This document shows, piece after piece, positions 12,549 to 22,097 of a stretch of 55,470 nucleotides of DNA. Positions within the stretch are counted from its first letter, which is position 1; the number at the start of each line of letters is the position of its first letter. Location of the stretch: contig FN648443.1 in assembly GCA_000310025.1 (NCBI GenBank), positions 108,721-164,190 on the forward strand. Reading direction: 5' to 3'. The notes beneath the pieces were generated by a model. The model was not told where the DNA came from. It was given only the letters and a program-made list of their open reading frames with translations, and searched no databases. The position numbers and the translations under genes were made by a program. Origin of the DNA: Ectocarpus siliculosus. Lineage: Eukaryota > Sar > Phaeophyceae > Ectocarpales > Ectocarpaceae.

Positions 12549-13129
12549 CACCCAAACTGATGATGCCTAACGCTAGCCCATGGTCGTCACCGTGGGTAGC
12601 CACAGGCACCCGTGGTGTTAAACGTGGGTAGCGATCCATTGGTATCGGTGGTGTAGCACCCTACGGGTGCCGACGGGTAATCATGATGATCACCACGGGA
12701 CCTATTCGTCCCGACTAATGAAAGACGAAACGTCTTGGAGCTTTGAAAACAACTAAACCCACCGTAGCTTTTAAATCTGCAACAAGTAAGTATGATGAAG
12801 AGACCTGCCCAAGGCCTCGGCGTGCGCGTGCACTGTACGAAACACGGGAGATGCGACAACGCCCTCAGCGTCGCGCCGTGGGTCTGGGTGAGCCTAGCGC
12901 CGTGGATCTGGGTGAGGGCACACTGACGCGCTTTCCTCCACGCCCACACCAAGCCAGTTCAGTTGTTTTTATTCGGCTTTAGATACCTTCCTCTCTTTCT
13001 TTACATTCGTGCGCCGAGTTGGAATAATGCTGGACTCACTAACTGCTGTGCTGTGAGCCTCCCACGGAACCTTGGGTGTACCAGCTCGCTGCGGCCGCGC
13101 CTTCGTCGACCCCGCCTAATCGATGCTAT
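12549..13129. other. No supported gene; decayed edge of the palindromic array
   Basis: 12549-12690 contains degenerate GTGGGTA-type units. 12690-13129 shows only short frames on both strands (121 codons at most) without recognisable domains. Confidence 0.4.
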
Positions 13130-14430
13130 AGAGTACGCTTAATCTTGGTACCCGTTGTGATCCCCGTGGTGGTGAAAGCCATTATGGTCCCCCGTGGGCC
13201 GTGGGTGGCCGTGGGTACCCTGGACGAAACGACAGGAGGCGGATTGGGGATTGTGGAAGAGGACGAGACGCCGAGCGTCGTGGAAGCCCAGGGAGCGATG
13301 TTCCAGACGCCAGACGAAGGCGTATGGTCTGATGGCGGGAGACGCAGAACGTGACGACGGAAATCGACGATCGGCAGTAGAAGGGGGCAAGCCCACCCAA
13401 GACCGAACTAGGGGAAGTCGGGAAGGGCCCACCCAAGCCAACACCCGAGGCCCTATGGCCGGAAGGTGTAAGGCCACAAGGACGGATGAAAAACGACGCT
13501 CTCCTCATCCTCAGCCGGTGTGACCAGATCGGTCATTCGCAATCAGCGTTGCTGAACCCTTGCGATACTCCAGAGTGATAGTGTCGGAGGTGAGGAATTC
13601 TAGCCAACGTTGAACGCGGGCATTGTTCTCCCCCACCTTGGCAAAATGCTCAAGAGATTTGTGGTTGGAAAAAATACGAAATTATTACCAAAGTGACCGC
13701 GAAGTTTTGATATACACCACACGACGCTACCCGCCTTGAAATCGAGGGGAGTCCAATGACGTTCGGAGTCCAAGTAGCCCGGCTGATGAAGACGATGGGG
13801 CGGATGGAGCCATCCGGCTGTTCTTGTTCGAGGGTCCCACCGTACCCATCGCGACTCCGAAACGGTCGCGAGCGGTCCGAAACTGCACCCTAACCTGGAT
13901 AAACCAAAACAGGAGGGATGACCAACTCAGACAACAGAACGCGAAAGGCTTGCTCCATAGAAGGGGTGAAGAGGAGCTTCACCTGCTTCTTGAGAAGAGT
14001 GGTCAGAGGTCGAATGAGTGCGTTTTGCCATGTTGGGGAGGAACTTGAGGCAGTAGCTGAGGCCACCGAGGAGAGAACGAAGTTGCTTGACACCCTTGGG
14101 CATAGGCATTTTGGTGAGGGCCGCAACCTTGGCACCGTTAGGCTTAACGCCGTCGGGGGCGATAGTGTGTCCGAAGAAGTCCGCTACCGTTACGCCAATA
14201 GTGGCTTTCGGAGGCGTGAATTTCAAGTTGTGTGTATGCAATCGTTCAAAGATCGCGCCGGGGTGTCATCAAAGACAATTAATTAAGTCATCCAAGTACC
14301 ATGCAACACCGTGGAGCTAATTTTTTACTTCGTTGGTGACTTTGCGAAACCACAGGGGCAGCGGAGCTGCCCTGACGCATCTTCAACCACTCGAACAGCC
14401 CAGAAGACGTCACGAATGCCGGGAAATTCA
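13130..14430 (-). pseudogene. Decayed Ty3/gypsy reverse transcriptase-RNase H fragment
   Basis: Read on the minus strand from about 14430: SSAAP (palm), then WYLDDLI, the intact catalytic aspartate motif, followed by a shift at a TAATTAATT duplication. Next are HTHNLKFTPPKATIG, FFGHTIAPDG, MPMPKGVKQLRSLLGGLSY (thumb/connection, open frame 13927-14241), then ARVQRWLEFLTSD and LEYRKGSA (RNase H end, about 13560-13620). The tail GVGLGG and VLGGLAPF matches the tail of the plus-strand relic at 3.4-3.56 kb, so the two belong to one family in opposite orientation. There is no gag, protease, integrase or LTR here, so this is an internal fragment. Several frameshifts make it non-functional. Confidence 0.8.
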
Positions 14431-15818
14431 CGTATGCTTAGAAATCAGATCACGAAATCACATTCAGATTGTAAGACCCGAAGATCCAAAGAACTCTCTT
14501 CTGAGAAACATGTGAAAGTCCGATACATTCTCCATTCTCCATACATCAACATTGCATACATAAGGATACTTTTTGCTCACATGGATTGACATTTCTCAGC
14601 ACACACAGACCCCACAGCAGTCACCACTTGCTTCAAAGACGACTGCAGGTGTGGCGCGTACAGCCTTCAAGTTCTGGTGACGATCCGATCATCATGGAGG
14701 GAGAACTCTGTGGTGATGTAGTGAGAGGTCTGTCTCTTGGTCGAATCTGTGGCAAATCAGGGGGGTGGGGGTATGCCAGCCCAAAAAAATCGGTCGGGCC
14801 AACTTTCGGTTGCTGTAGAGTCTCACAGGCTGTGACTCCCTGAATCTTCACGTTGTTGGTCTGCTGCGACGCTGCGACCCACATCCACGCCTCTTTCATC
14901 TCATGATCAGCAGCCTAACTGAAATTCCCGAAACTACCGGGCCTCTTTGAACAGATGCCACCACTGATAATAACACATAGAACAGCGTGCTAATTTCTGT
15001 CACAGTACACTCTGCCTGCTCACCTAACATCACGCTGTTGGCTGGTTGTTGGTGGCTTCTCTGCTGTCCGAACGTTCTCAGAAAACGCCTTGCGCCCACA
15101 ATCGCTTACGTCCCCTTACCCCCTTCGACCAACACGGTGCCACATCGCCTGATCACCTGTTACATCATACGACTCCCCTAAAACCACCTTTTTCAAACCC
15201 GGACGGAGCTCTGGGAGCCTTCGACCATTCCCGTCCAGCGTCTCTTTGCACGTAGGTGGTGGGTGTGTGCATGGCAATATGCAAATGACGTCCGAGGAAT
15301 ACAAGCAGACCTGTAGGCTTCGTGTACGGCAATGCGCAGGTCCTTCCATCTTTTCATAGACTTACATTGTACATAGCATACACGGATCTATCTCCACTAT
15401 CTCCACATTCCACAAACGCCCCGTTTCTTTTCCCGCCGCGTTTCTTCCCGCCGTGTCATCGCTGTGTGCGCAGTGCTTACCCATCGTCAGCAAAAACCGA
15501 GCGCCCCCACCCGTATTGGTCCTAAGCTCTCCCCGCGGCTGCAAACGATGTGGTGAGGCAATGAGGAGTGGGTCTGTGTAGTGTACAGGGCGCACACGCG
15601 TATTGCCGCTTTTGAGCGGATGGATTGTTGCGTGTGGCAAGCGCTGAAAAACTTCTTCTTGCACAGCAGAGGAGGGGCAGTGACACCATCAACAGCGGAA
15701 GGGGGAAAGGGAGAGAGCAAGAGAGAGGGACGAATGGAGGAAGGAATGCCGGGAGAGATAGATATTTGGGCTCCAACGCCCATCGACGAAGGCACCCAGA
15801 TTGTGCATCGTATTAGGT
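14431..15818. other. No supported gene
   Basis: The overlapping frames (up to 102 codons, 15487-15795 minus) are low-complexity or shadows. 15660-15765 is purine-rich (GGGA/GAGA), which explains the open frames there. Confidence 0.4.
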
Positions 15819-15872
15819 AAAATTAGACCATCTGACCAGTCAACGTTGACTGGTCACAGATGGTCTAATTTT
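15819..15872. repeat. Near-perfect 54-bp palindrome (core TGACCAGTCAACGTTGACTG)
   Basis: Arms of 26 and 28 bases meet without a loop; they differ only by a two-base TG insertion. Outer arms read AAAATTAGACCATCTG and the reverse complement. The core TGACCAGTCA/TGACTGGTCA recurs in the palindromes at 16194 and 16501. Confidence 0.9.
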
Positions 15873-16193
15873 TTCTAAAAACACATGGTTGGTTGTGGTT
15901 TTGGGGCTGACGGGCTGACACACACCGGAAGGAAGCTGCTGTTTGGAAGTGTTACCTCCGCGTACACAGCTTCGGCCAGCAGCAAGAGGTGGTACATTTC
16001 AACAACGAGAACCATATGCGATAGTGATGAATGCATACGGGGTTCGGAAAGGGGACGGGGGACGTGCTTGGGAGGGACATGCTTGAACCGAGCTGCTTGA
16101 ACCCTTGGAACCTTGCACAAACACAAAACACACACACAGCGGCCTTTTTGCAAGCTCCTATTCTGATTCATCAACTTCGTCGGCTGTAGCTAG

Positions 16194-16257
16194 TTGATGA
16201 AGTTACACCATTGGTGCAGTCAGCGCTGACTGGTCTTCTAATGGTGTAACTTTATCG
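16194..16257. repeat. Imperfect palindrome with core CAGTCAGCGCTGACTG
   Basis: The left arm GATGAAGTTACACCATT pairs with AATGGTGTAACTTTATC across the CAGTCAGCGCTGACTG centre. Its left edge also pairs with TTCATCAACT at about 16167-16176, so a second hairpin is nested there. A half arm (CTGGTCTACTGGTGTAACTT) lies at about 16285-16304. Confidence 0.85.
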
Positions 16258-16339
16258 AGTAAAAGATATACGCTTAGCTCATTAGCTGGTCTACTGGTGT
16301 AACTTCCATCAAACAAAGGATAGCCGTACGAATTCAAAT

Positions 16340-16470
16340 ACCGGCTGGATCACTTTTCTTTGCAAAAAGTGCACCTAGAACCATCAGCGTCTGGCGAGGG
16401 GTCCGTCCCCGCAGATCCCTTCTCTCAATCCCAGAGGCAAAAAGCCTTAAATCCATGTGATCCAGCCGGG
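16340..16470. repeat. Short element with CCGGCTGGATCAC inverted ends
   Basis: CCGGCTGGATCAC (about 16343-16355) and GTGATCCAGCCGG (about 16457-16469) are perfect inverted repeats about 100 bp apart. The interior has a small hairpin (GCGAGGGG-TCC-GTCCCCGC). It sits between two of the palindromes and looks like a tiny inverted-repeat element. No target duplication was established. Confidence 0.6.
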
Positions 16471-16500
16471 TGCTAATGAGCTGAGCGTGCATCTTTTATT

Positions 16501-16562
16501 TGATAAAGTTACACCATTATACCAGTCAGCGCTGACTGGTCTATTGTTGTATAACTTTATCA
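16501..16562. repeat. 62-bp palindrome with core ACCAGTCAGCGCTGACTGGT
   Basis: The ends are TGATAAAGTTA and TAACTTTATCA, with a perfectly palindromic 20-base centre and a few mismatches between. It is the closest relative of the palindrome at 16194. Confidence 0.9.
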
Positions 16563-16758
16563 ATTAGTCGCGACGTGTGCCGTCTCCTCTTCTGGATGTT
16601 GTGTTGGATGTATGCGAAGTATATGTACCGCACAGCAGCACAGCAGGATGCAAACCTATAGGCGGGCTGCTTCAGACGTACTTGGTGAAACAACATATGG
16701 AAAACAACCTTCCGATCTTCTGGCTCAAAAAATGTGTTGGATGCCGCATCAAATGTGT

Positions 16759-16763
16759 CATAC
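16759..16763. repeat. Target site duplication CATAC (left)
   Basis: CATAC directly precedes the left LTR and is repeated directly after the right LTR at 22430-22434, as expected for the 5-bp staggered cut of a Ty1/copia integrase. Confidence 0.92.
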
Positions 16764-17001
16764 TGTTGGAGTAATTGCGGTACAAGAACGACTCTATTCT
16801 ACTGCATGGGTTTATGCGGTATTGTGAAGGCGTTGCCAAGTCTGTAACCGTCAGGTGAAGACAGCTTGGGCGTCTGTGTGGATAATAATATCACTCTGTG
16901 TGTTTGCCTACCTAACCTCGCATCACATGCCAGCTACTTTGTAGCCACAGCTGAAGGAATAGCTGTACAGCAACTGCAGTGACAGTGCTGTTGCCTCAAA
17001 A
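16764..17001 (+). repeat. Left LTR of Ty1/copia element
   Basis: It begins TGTTGGAGTAATTGCGG and ends GCCTCAAAA. The right copy ends CAACA, making a TGTTG/CAACA terminal inverted repeat. An AT-rich GGATAATAATATC in the middle is a candidate promoter element. No canonical TGG-starting primer binding site follows at 17002. Confidence 0.93.
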
Positions 17002-17058
17002 GGTTTTGAGCCTCGAGTTGCTCGAGCTAGTACACCAGAGTCACAAGCGTCGGTAAGC

Positions 17059-20000
17059 ATGGCTACCGGCTCGTCAGGCGAGATCCGAAGAGGATTCGCC
17101 AAGTTCAGTGGTGACCCAGGCGACTACGTCGGCTGGCGAACTCTGCAGACCTCCTTATTTATGGAGGACAAGCTGCACAAGGTTCTGTTGGGAGTGGAGA
17201 AAGCCCCTACGGATCCTGGACCAAGCGCTACGCCAAACCAGACTTTGGCATACCAAACTGCCCTGGAAGGATACCAGGACAAGAACGGACAGATCTTTAC
17301 CCGGCTGATGCTCGCTACATCTGAAACCGGGGGCTACCAGAGCGCGGCCTCACAGACTGTGCAGGCATACGCGCCTATCGGGTCTTCCTACAACGGAGAC
17401 GGTCGTGGAGCATTCCTCGCCCTGGAACGAAAGTACCAGGCCGCTGGGGTATACCGTACGCAGGAGCTGCACGAGAAGTTCATATCTTTGGCAGTTACTG
17501 CGGACCACGACTTTGATCCGGCCAATGTTATTCAAGACATGCGCCGGATCTGCACGGAGCTAGCCGTGTATAACGACACGGTGGCTGACCACCGAAAGAC
17601 GTTCGCTTTCCTGAAAGCACTGCCGGACGACCACTACAAAGAGTTCAAGACAGGGCTGCTGTGCGGCCAGGCTGCTGGGAGCGTCTTGTCCTTCGAGGAG
17701 GTCGCCGACCGAGCCACTTCGTTCCACGCGATGCACATTCGTGGTAAAGTTGCCTCGAAGAACGCGTCCGGAAGCAGCAGCCGTGCGCTGAATACCGTCA
17801 CACACGGTGGAGCGCGTTCTTTCCGTAAGGGCGGCGGTCATCATGGTCGTGGACGCGCGCAGCGCGGTGGACGCGGACGTGGCAGCTGGAACAACTCGTC
17901 GAACCGTAACAACGGGTCGTCGAGGGGGAACAACAGCAACGACCAGAACCATGGCGGCGCAACTTCTGGCAACGGAGCTGGTGGTGCGTCTTCCGACAAC
18001 CGGCCCTCTGGACGGCCAAACCACTCACAGCAAAGACGCGGGTACGACAGGGACGGCTTATGCAGTTACTGTCACAATTCTACGGAACACACCTGGACGA
18101 ACTGCCCGCTTCGCGCCTCCAATGCCAAGCGGTTTTCGAACCGTGAACAACAGCAACCGCAGCAGCAGCAGCAGGTCAACACGATCGCGGAAGCCACGAC
18201 ACAGGCGTGGCTCACGCACGCGCGCGAGGTCGACCTCACGCTGGAATCGTTCGACATCGCCATAGGCGATCCCGAGCAGGTGCCGTTTGCGCCTGCTGCA
18301 TCGACCCCTGAGGAGGCGTCCGATGTCAATGTAGGGCAGGTGTTGGCTGCGCCTGCCACAGCTTCGCTACCATTGTTGGAACGTGCTGTCCCATTGCAGG
18401 TGCCGATTGCGCCTGCCACAGCAGAGGAAACCGAGGAGCCTGCTGCCTCCTACGAGCAGGAAATGGACCCGCCTGCCGCGATACAGCATGAGGAGCTGGT
18501 CGCGTACACCAACGTTTTTCGTGCAGTGGACAAGACAGCGCCCGCCGAGCATACGAGGGTGTTCATCGACACCGCCGCTTCGGGACACATGGTAAGCGGC
18601 GAGAGCCCAGTCTCACAACATGTAGTCGACTTGGTTGACTGCGACGTCCGCATCAAGGGTTCGTGCGGCACATCCAGCGCCACCAAGAAAGGTACGCTGA
18701 AGTTCAAACTCAAGAATGACAAAGGTCAACCCGTCCCGATAGAATTGGAGGTTCTGCTTGTGCGGGATCTTGGAGCAAACATATTTTCTGTCGGAGCGTT
18801 GGATGAGAAGGGGGTGAAGACGGATCTACTTTCGGCACCTCCGGCCCTGCGAAGCCGGAACCTGTCTTTCCCCATATCAACAGCAGAGGTGCCTCGAATG
18901 TACGTCGTGAATCTCATCCTGGACGACCTGAATCTCGACCTGCCTAGTTCTCCGCTGGTTTTCCGTGCCGATACCGATGCCGGTGTCTGGCACCGGAGGA
19001 TGGGACATTGCAATGCGCGCGCCCTGAAGCAGCTCTCGGATAAGGAAGGCACCGGCATCAAGTTCATCACCAACATTCAACCAGGTGACTGCGAAGTGTG
19101 CGATGTATCCAAAAGCAAGAAGGCGAGTCACCCCCCGGTTGGCCGCGCCCGTTCACTGACGCGAATGATGCTTATGCATCTCGACCTGTGGGGAAAACAT
19201 GGTGTGCCATCGTATAGCGGATGTCAGCATATCGTAATGTTCACCGACGATAAATCTCGCATGCGGTGGGGCATTCCCCTGAAGACAAAGGATGGAGTGA
19301 CTGACGCGCTCGAAACACTGATTAAAGAAGTCGCCGATCCCGAGGGCATCTGCATCGGGAAAATCCATTGCGATGGCGCAGCCGACTTCAAGGGTAGGTT
19401 CTTAGCAATGTGTCGGTCCTTCGGGATCGCTGTGGAGACAAGCCCCCCGTACGTCCCTCAAGGGAATGCTGTCGCCGAACGCGGTTTCGGGACCGTCATC
19501 GGTGCAGCACGTAGTCTCATGCTTGGAGCTCCGCACCTACCGCGTCAACTGTGGGCGGAAGCCGTGAAGGCCGCCATTTACATCAAGAACCGCACACCTA
19601 CTGACGTCCTGGACGGCAAAGCACCACTTGAGGTTTGGGAGGACAAACCACTCGGCAGCTTGAAGCACATGCATGAGTGGGGGTCTGTAGCGTTTAAACA
19701 CGTAGAAGCTCGCTCGCGAAACGATAAGTTTTCTGCCAGGGCCAAGAAGTATTACATGGTGGGATACAATACAACCAGCAAGACGTGGCGGCTATGGGAC
19801 CCGGCGGAACCACTCAAAATTACAAACTCTGCTGAAGTGTCATTCCGCGAGGTAGATGCCCGCGACGTCGCCCGCCCCATGCACGGGTCTGACCCATTTC
19901 CCGAACAAGGCCAGATTTTCCAGCCCGGCATCATCACTACTGGGGCCGAGACAAAAGACGAGGAACCAGAACTAGCAGAAACGAACGACGGACCGGACGA

Positions 20001-20910
20001 AGAACCACCCGCGGTGCGCAAAAGCGGTCGTACGACAAGGCCGCGGGACCGTCTGAACCTGTTTACGACGGAGCAGGTGTTCGAAACGGAATACGCGCTG
20101 GTGATCGGAGGTGAGATCGGGAACCTTGGTCAAGGGATACCTGGCCAACTAGGATACATGCCCGCCGATCCACCGAACTACCGCGCAGCGGTCAACGGAC
20201 CAGATGCTGTTGGATGGATGAAAAGCATGGAGGAGGAGAATCGCTCCTTGCTAGACCACGACGTTTATGAGTGGGTCGATCCCCCGTGCGATGCTCAAAT
20301 CATCCCGTCAAAATACATCTACAAATGGAAGTACAACGAGGCCGGCATCGCTGTGCGACAGAAATCGAGAATCGTAGTGCAAGGATTTTACGAAGCTGAG
20401 ACCGGAACCGACAATGCTGCACCGGTAGCGTCTCTCCAAGCCGTCCATCTGATAGTTGCGCATGCAGCCAAGAATGGACTTGTTCTTCGCCAAGCCGACA
20501 TCAGGACGGCGTTCCTCCACGCGAGGATGGAACCGAGATCGAAACCAGTGTACGTCATTCCCCCGGAAGGATTCTCGTGCGACAGCGGGAGAGCCAGGCA
20601 AGTCTGGAAGCTCAGAGCATGGCTTTACGGGTTGCGTTTTTCCCCAAAAGGCTGGTGGGGCACTCTGCACGACTTTCTCCTGAAGATCGGATTTGTTGAG
20701 AGCACCGCTGAACCGTGCTTGTACATCCTGGACGACGGAGATGTGCTCCTTCTCGTTTATGTGGATGACATTCTGCTGACCGGGGAGGGCGAGAACAAAG
20801 TGCTGAGCATAGTCGATCAGCTGAATGAGCGTTTCGAAACGGTGGACCTGGGAGGAGCCAGATTCCTACTCGGTATGGGAATCAACCGAGACAGAGCCAT
20901 TACGGAGTGA
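17059..20910 (+). CDS. Ty1/copia gag-pol polyprotein, N-terminal part (truncated by insertion)
   Basis: The frame is 1,283 codons from ATG at 17059, 57 bp after the left LTR. Gag occupies about residues 1-380: an N-terminal capsid-like region, an Arg/Gly/Asn-rich stretch (about 250-330), then a zinc knuckle CSYCHNSTEHTWTNC (335-349) with one residue more than usual before the His. Protease has FIDTAASGHM (about 501-510). Integrase has an H-H-C-C zinc region (WHRRMGHC near 644, CEVCD near 681), then catalytic D709 (HLDLWG), D772 (HCDGAADF) and E807 (NAVAERG), a D-x34-E spacing. Reverse transcriptase runs from VDPPCDAQIIPSKY to YVDD (1234-1237) and RFLLGMGINRDRA. After that the frame enters the inverted insert, adds ITE and stops; the rest of pol continues from 21074 in another frame. 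Removing exactly 199 bp would restore one frame, so the break is a single event. Confidence 0.95.
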   Translation: MATGSSGEIRRGFAKFSGDPGDYVGWRTLQTSLFMEDKLHKVLLGVEKAPTDPGPSATPNQTLAYQTALEGYQDKNGQIFTRLMLATSETGGYQSAASQTVQAYAPIGSSYNGDGRGAFLALERKYQAAGVYRTQELHEKFISLAVTADHDFDPANVIQDMRRICTELAVYNDTVADHRKTFAFLKALPDDHYKEFKTGLLCGQAAGSVLSFEEVADRATSFHAMHIRGKVASKNASGSSSRALNTVTHGGARSFRKGGGHHGRGRAQRGGRGRGSWNNSSNRNNGSSRGNNSNDQNHGGATSGNGAGGASSDNRPSGRPNHSQQRRGYDRDGLCSYCHNSTEHTWTNCPLRASNAKRFSNREQQQPQQQQQVNTIAEATTQAWLTHAREVDLTLESFDIAIGDPEQVPFAPAASTPEEASDVNVGQVLAAPATASLPLLERAVPLQVPIAPATAEETEEPAASYEQEMDPPAAIQHEELVAYTNVFRAVDKTAPAEHTRVFIDTAASGHMVSGESPVSQHVVDLVDCDVRIKGSCGTSSATKKGTLKFKLKNDKGQPVPIELEVLLVRDLGANIFSVGALDEKGVKTDLLSAPPALRSRNLSFPISTAEVPRMYVVNLILDDLNLDLPSSPLVFRADTDAGVWHRRMGHCNARALKQLSDKEGTGIKFITNIQPGDCEVCDVSKSKKASHPPVGRARSLTRMMLMHLDLWGKHGVPSYSGCQHIVMFTDDKSRMRWGIPLKTKDGVTDALETLIKEVADPEGICIGKIHCDGAADFKGRFLAMCRSFGIAVETSPPYVPQGNAVAERGFGTVIGAARSLMLGAPHLPRQLWAEAVKAAIYIKNRTPTDVLDGKAPLEVWEDKPLGSLKHMHEWGSVAFKHVEARSRNDKFSARAKKYYMVGYNTTSKTWRLWDPAEPLKITNSAEVSFREVDARDVARPMHGSDPFPEQGQIFQPGIITTGAETKDEEPELAETNDGPDEEPPAVRKSGRTTRPRDRLNLFTTEQVFETEYALVIGGEIGNLGQGIPGQLGYMPADPPNYRAAVNGPDAVGWMKSMEEENRSLLDHDVYEWVDPPCDAQIIPSKYIYKWKYNEAGIAVRQKSRIVVQGFYEAETGTDNAAPVASLQAVHLIVAHAAKNGLVLRQADIRTAFLHARMEPRSKPVYVIPPEGFSCDSGRARQVWKLRAWLYGLRFSPKGWWGTLHDFLLKIGFVESTAEPCLYILDDGDVLLLVYVDDILLTGEGENKVLSIVDQLNERFETVDLGGARFLLGMGINRDRAITE

Positions 20911-21323
20911 GTAATGTCGGGCCTTGTGCACCTGCTGAGATATAGAAGCGAGCCTGTGGCGGAGCGGAAATATGTGGTATCCTCCGCTGACAGCACCTCG
21001 TCCTCCAAGACGGACACCGGTCCAGCCTCAGACGGAGATGTCGTCGGACGCGCGTCGGCCATGACTACTCGGTATGGGAATCAACCGAGACAGAGCCGCA
21101 GGGACGATTCTTTTGGAACAGGAAGCGTATACCAACGCAGTGTTGGACAAGTTCGGCATGGCCGACGCGCGTCCGACGACATCTCCGTCTGAGGCTGGAC
21201 CGGTGTCCGTCTTGGAGGACGAGGTGCTGTCAGCGGAGGATACCACATATTTCCGCTCCGCCACAGGCTCGCTTCTATATCTCAGCAGGTGCACAAGGCC
21301 CGACATTACTCACTCCGTAATGG
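20866..21323. repeat. 199-bp templated insertion making a 167-bp inverted repeat inside pol
   Basis: 20897-21063 is the exact reverse complement (by eye, 167 bp) of 21157-21323 further downstream in the same gene. It is followed by one extra A (21064) and a 33-bp direct copy (21065-21097) of 20866-20898. The structure is A, inverted B, A again, B. Total added length is 165+1+33=199 bp, which shifts the frame by +1 and brings in a stop. Confidence 0.93.
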
Positions 21324-21913
21324 TTCTGACGCGGAGTATGGCGAAACCAGGTCCGAGGGCGATGCAGAAACTCAAACGCGTACTCAGGTACCTGAAAGGT
21401 ACGATATCAATCGGTGTACGCTACGGCGAGGACGCCGGAGATGGAAACGTCATTACGGCGTTTGTCGACTCAGATTTTGCAGGCGACCTAGACAAGGGCT
21501 ACTCCACCACGGGAGTCGTGTTGTACTTCGCTGGTGGACCGGTGGAATGGACATCATCCAAGCAGACGGTGGTGGCGACCTCTTCCGTTGAAGCAGAGTT
21601 CGTGGCTTTGTCGAAGGGGTGCAACATCATCAAGTACTTCCGCCACCTGCTGGACACCATAAATCAGACTCAGGAAGAAGCAACCGTGGTGTGGGAGGAC
21701 AACTCGGGAGCTCTAAAATTAACTCGTAGCTTCCGTATCACCCCAAGGACGAAGCACATTGACGTAAAGTTTCACCACGTAAGGTCGCTGGTAGCTGATG
21801 GAGTCGTAGACGTGAAGCAAATATCGACGTCGCTTCAGAAAGCGGACATTTTTACGAAAGGGCTAAACCCGTCGGAGTTTCTCCGCGCCCGTGGCATGCT
21901 GTTAGGAGTTTGA
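21074..21913 (+). pseudogene. Ty1/copia pol, C-terminal part (RT end and RNase H)
   Basis: This is the downstream continuation of the polyprotein, displaced by one base by the 199-bp insertion. It starts again at MGINRDRA (the duplicated RT phrase) and holds the end of RT/connection (TYFRSATGSLLYLSRCTRPD) and RNase H with VDSDFAGD, the SSVEAEFVALS helix, WEDNSGALKL and RTKHIDVKFHHVR. It ends ADIFTKGL...RGMLLGV, the usual copia C-terminus. The ATG at 21074 is internal to RT and is unlikely to be a real start, so the frame is a fragment. Confidence 0.9.
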
Positions 21914-22097
21914 TCACCTCCCCTCTTCTTCGTAATCAGACTTTATGTCTTGAGGGTTGGATGGTGTATGTGTGTGTATATGTTAGAAGAAAATTCGGGA
22001 GATTTGTGTCGAAGGAAAATAAATCGCTGCTGATGCAACGCAGCTGAGAAAGGCAAAACAATTGATATTGAGACAGAAGTTCTTAAGATAGCATTGT

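Noticed and set aside
16343-16356. CCGGCTGGATCAC resembles the conserved 3' end of small-subunit rRNA (GGTTGGATCACC).
   Set aside because: It is the inverted end of a small element, and no other rRNA sequence surrounds it.
17560-20670. Minus-strand frames of 89-154 codons within the copia element.
   Set aside because: They are antisense shadows of gag-pol with no domain content.
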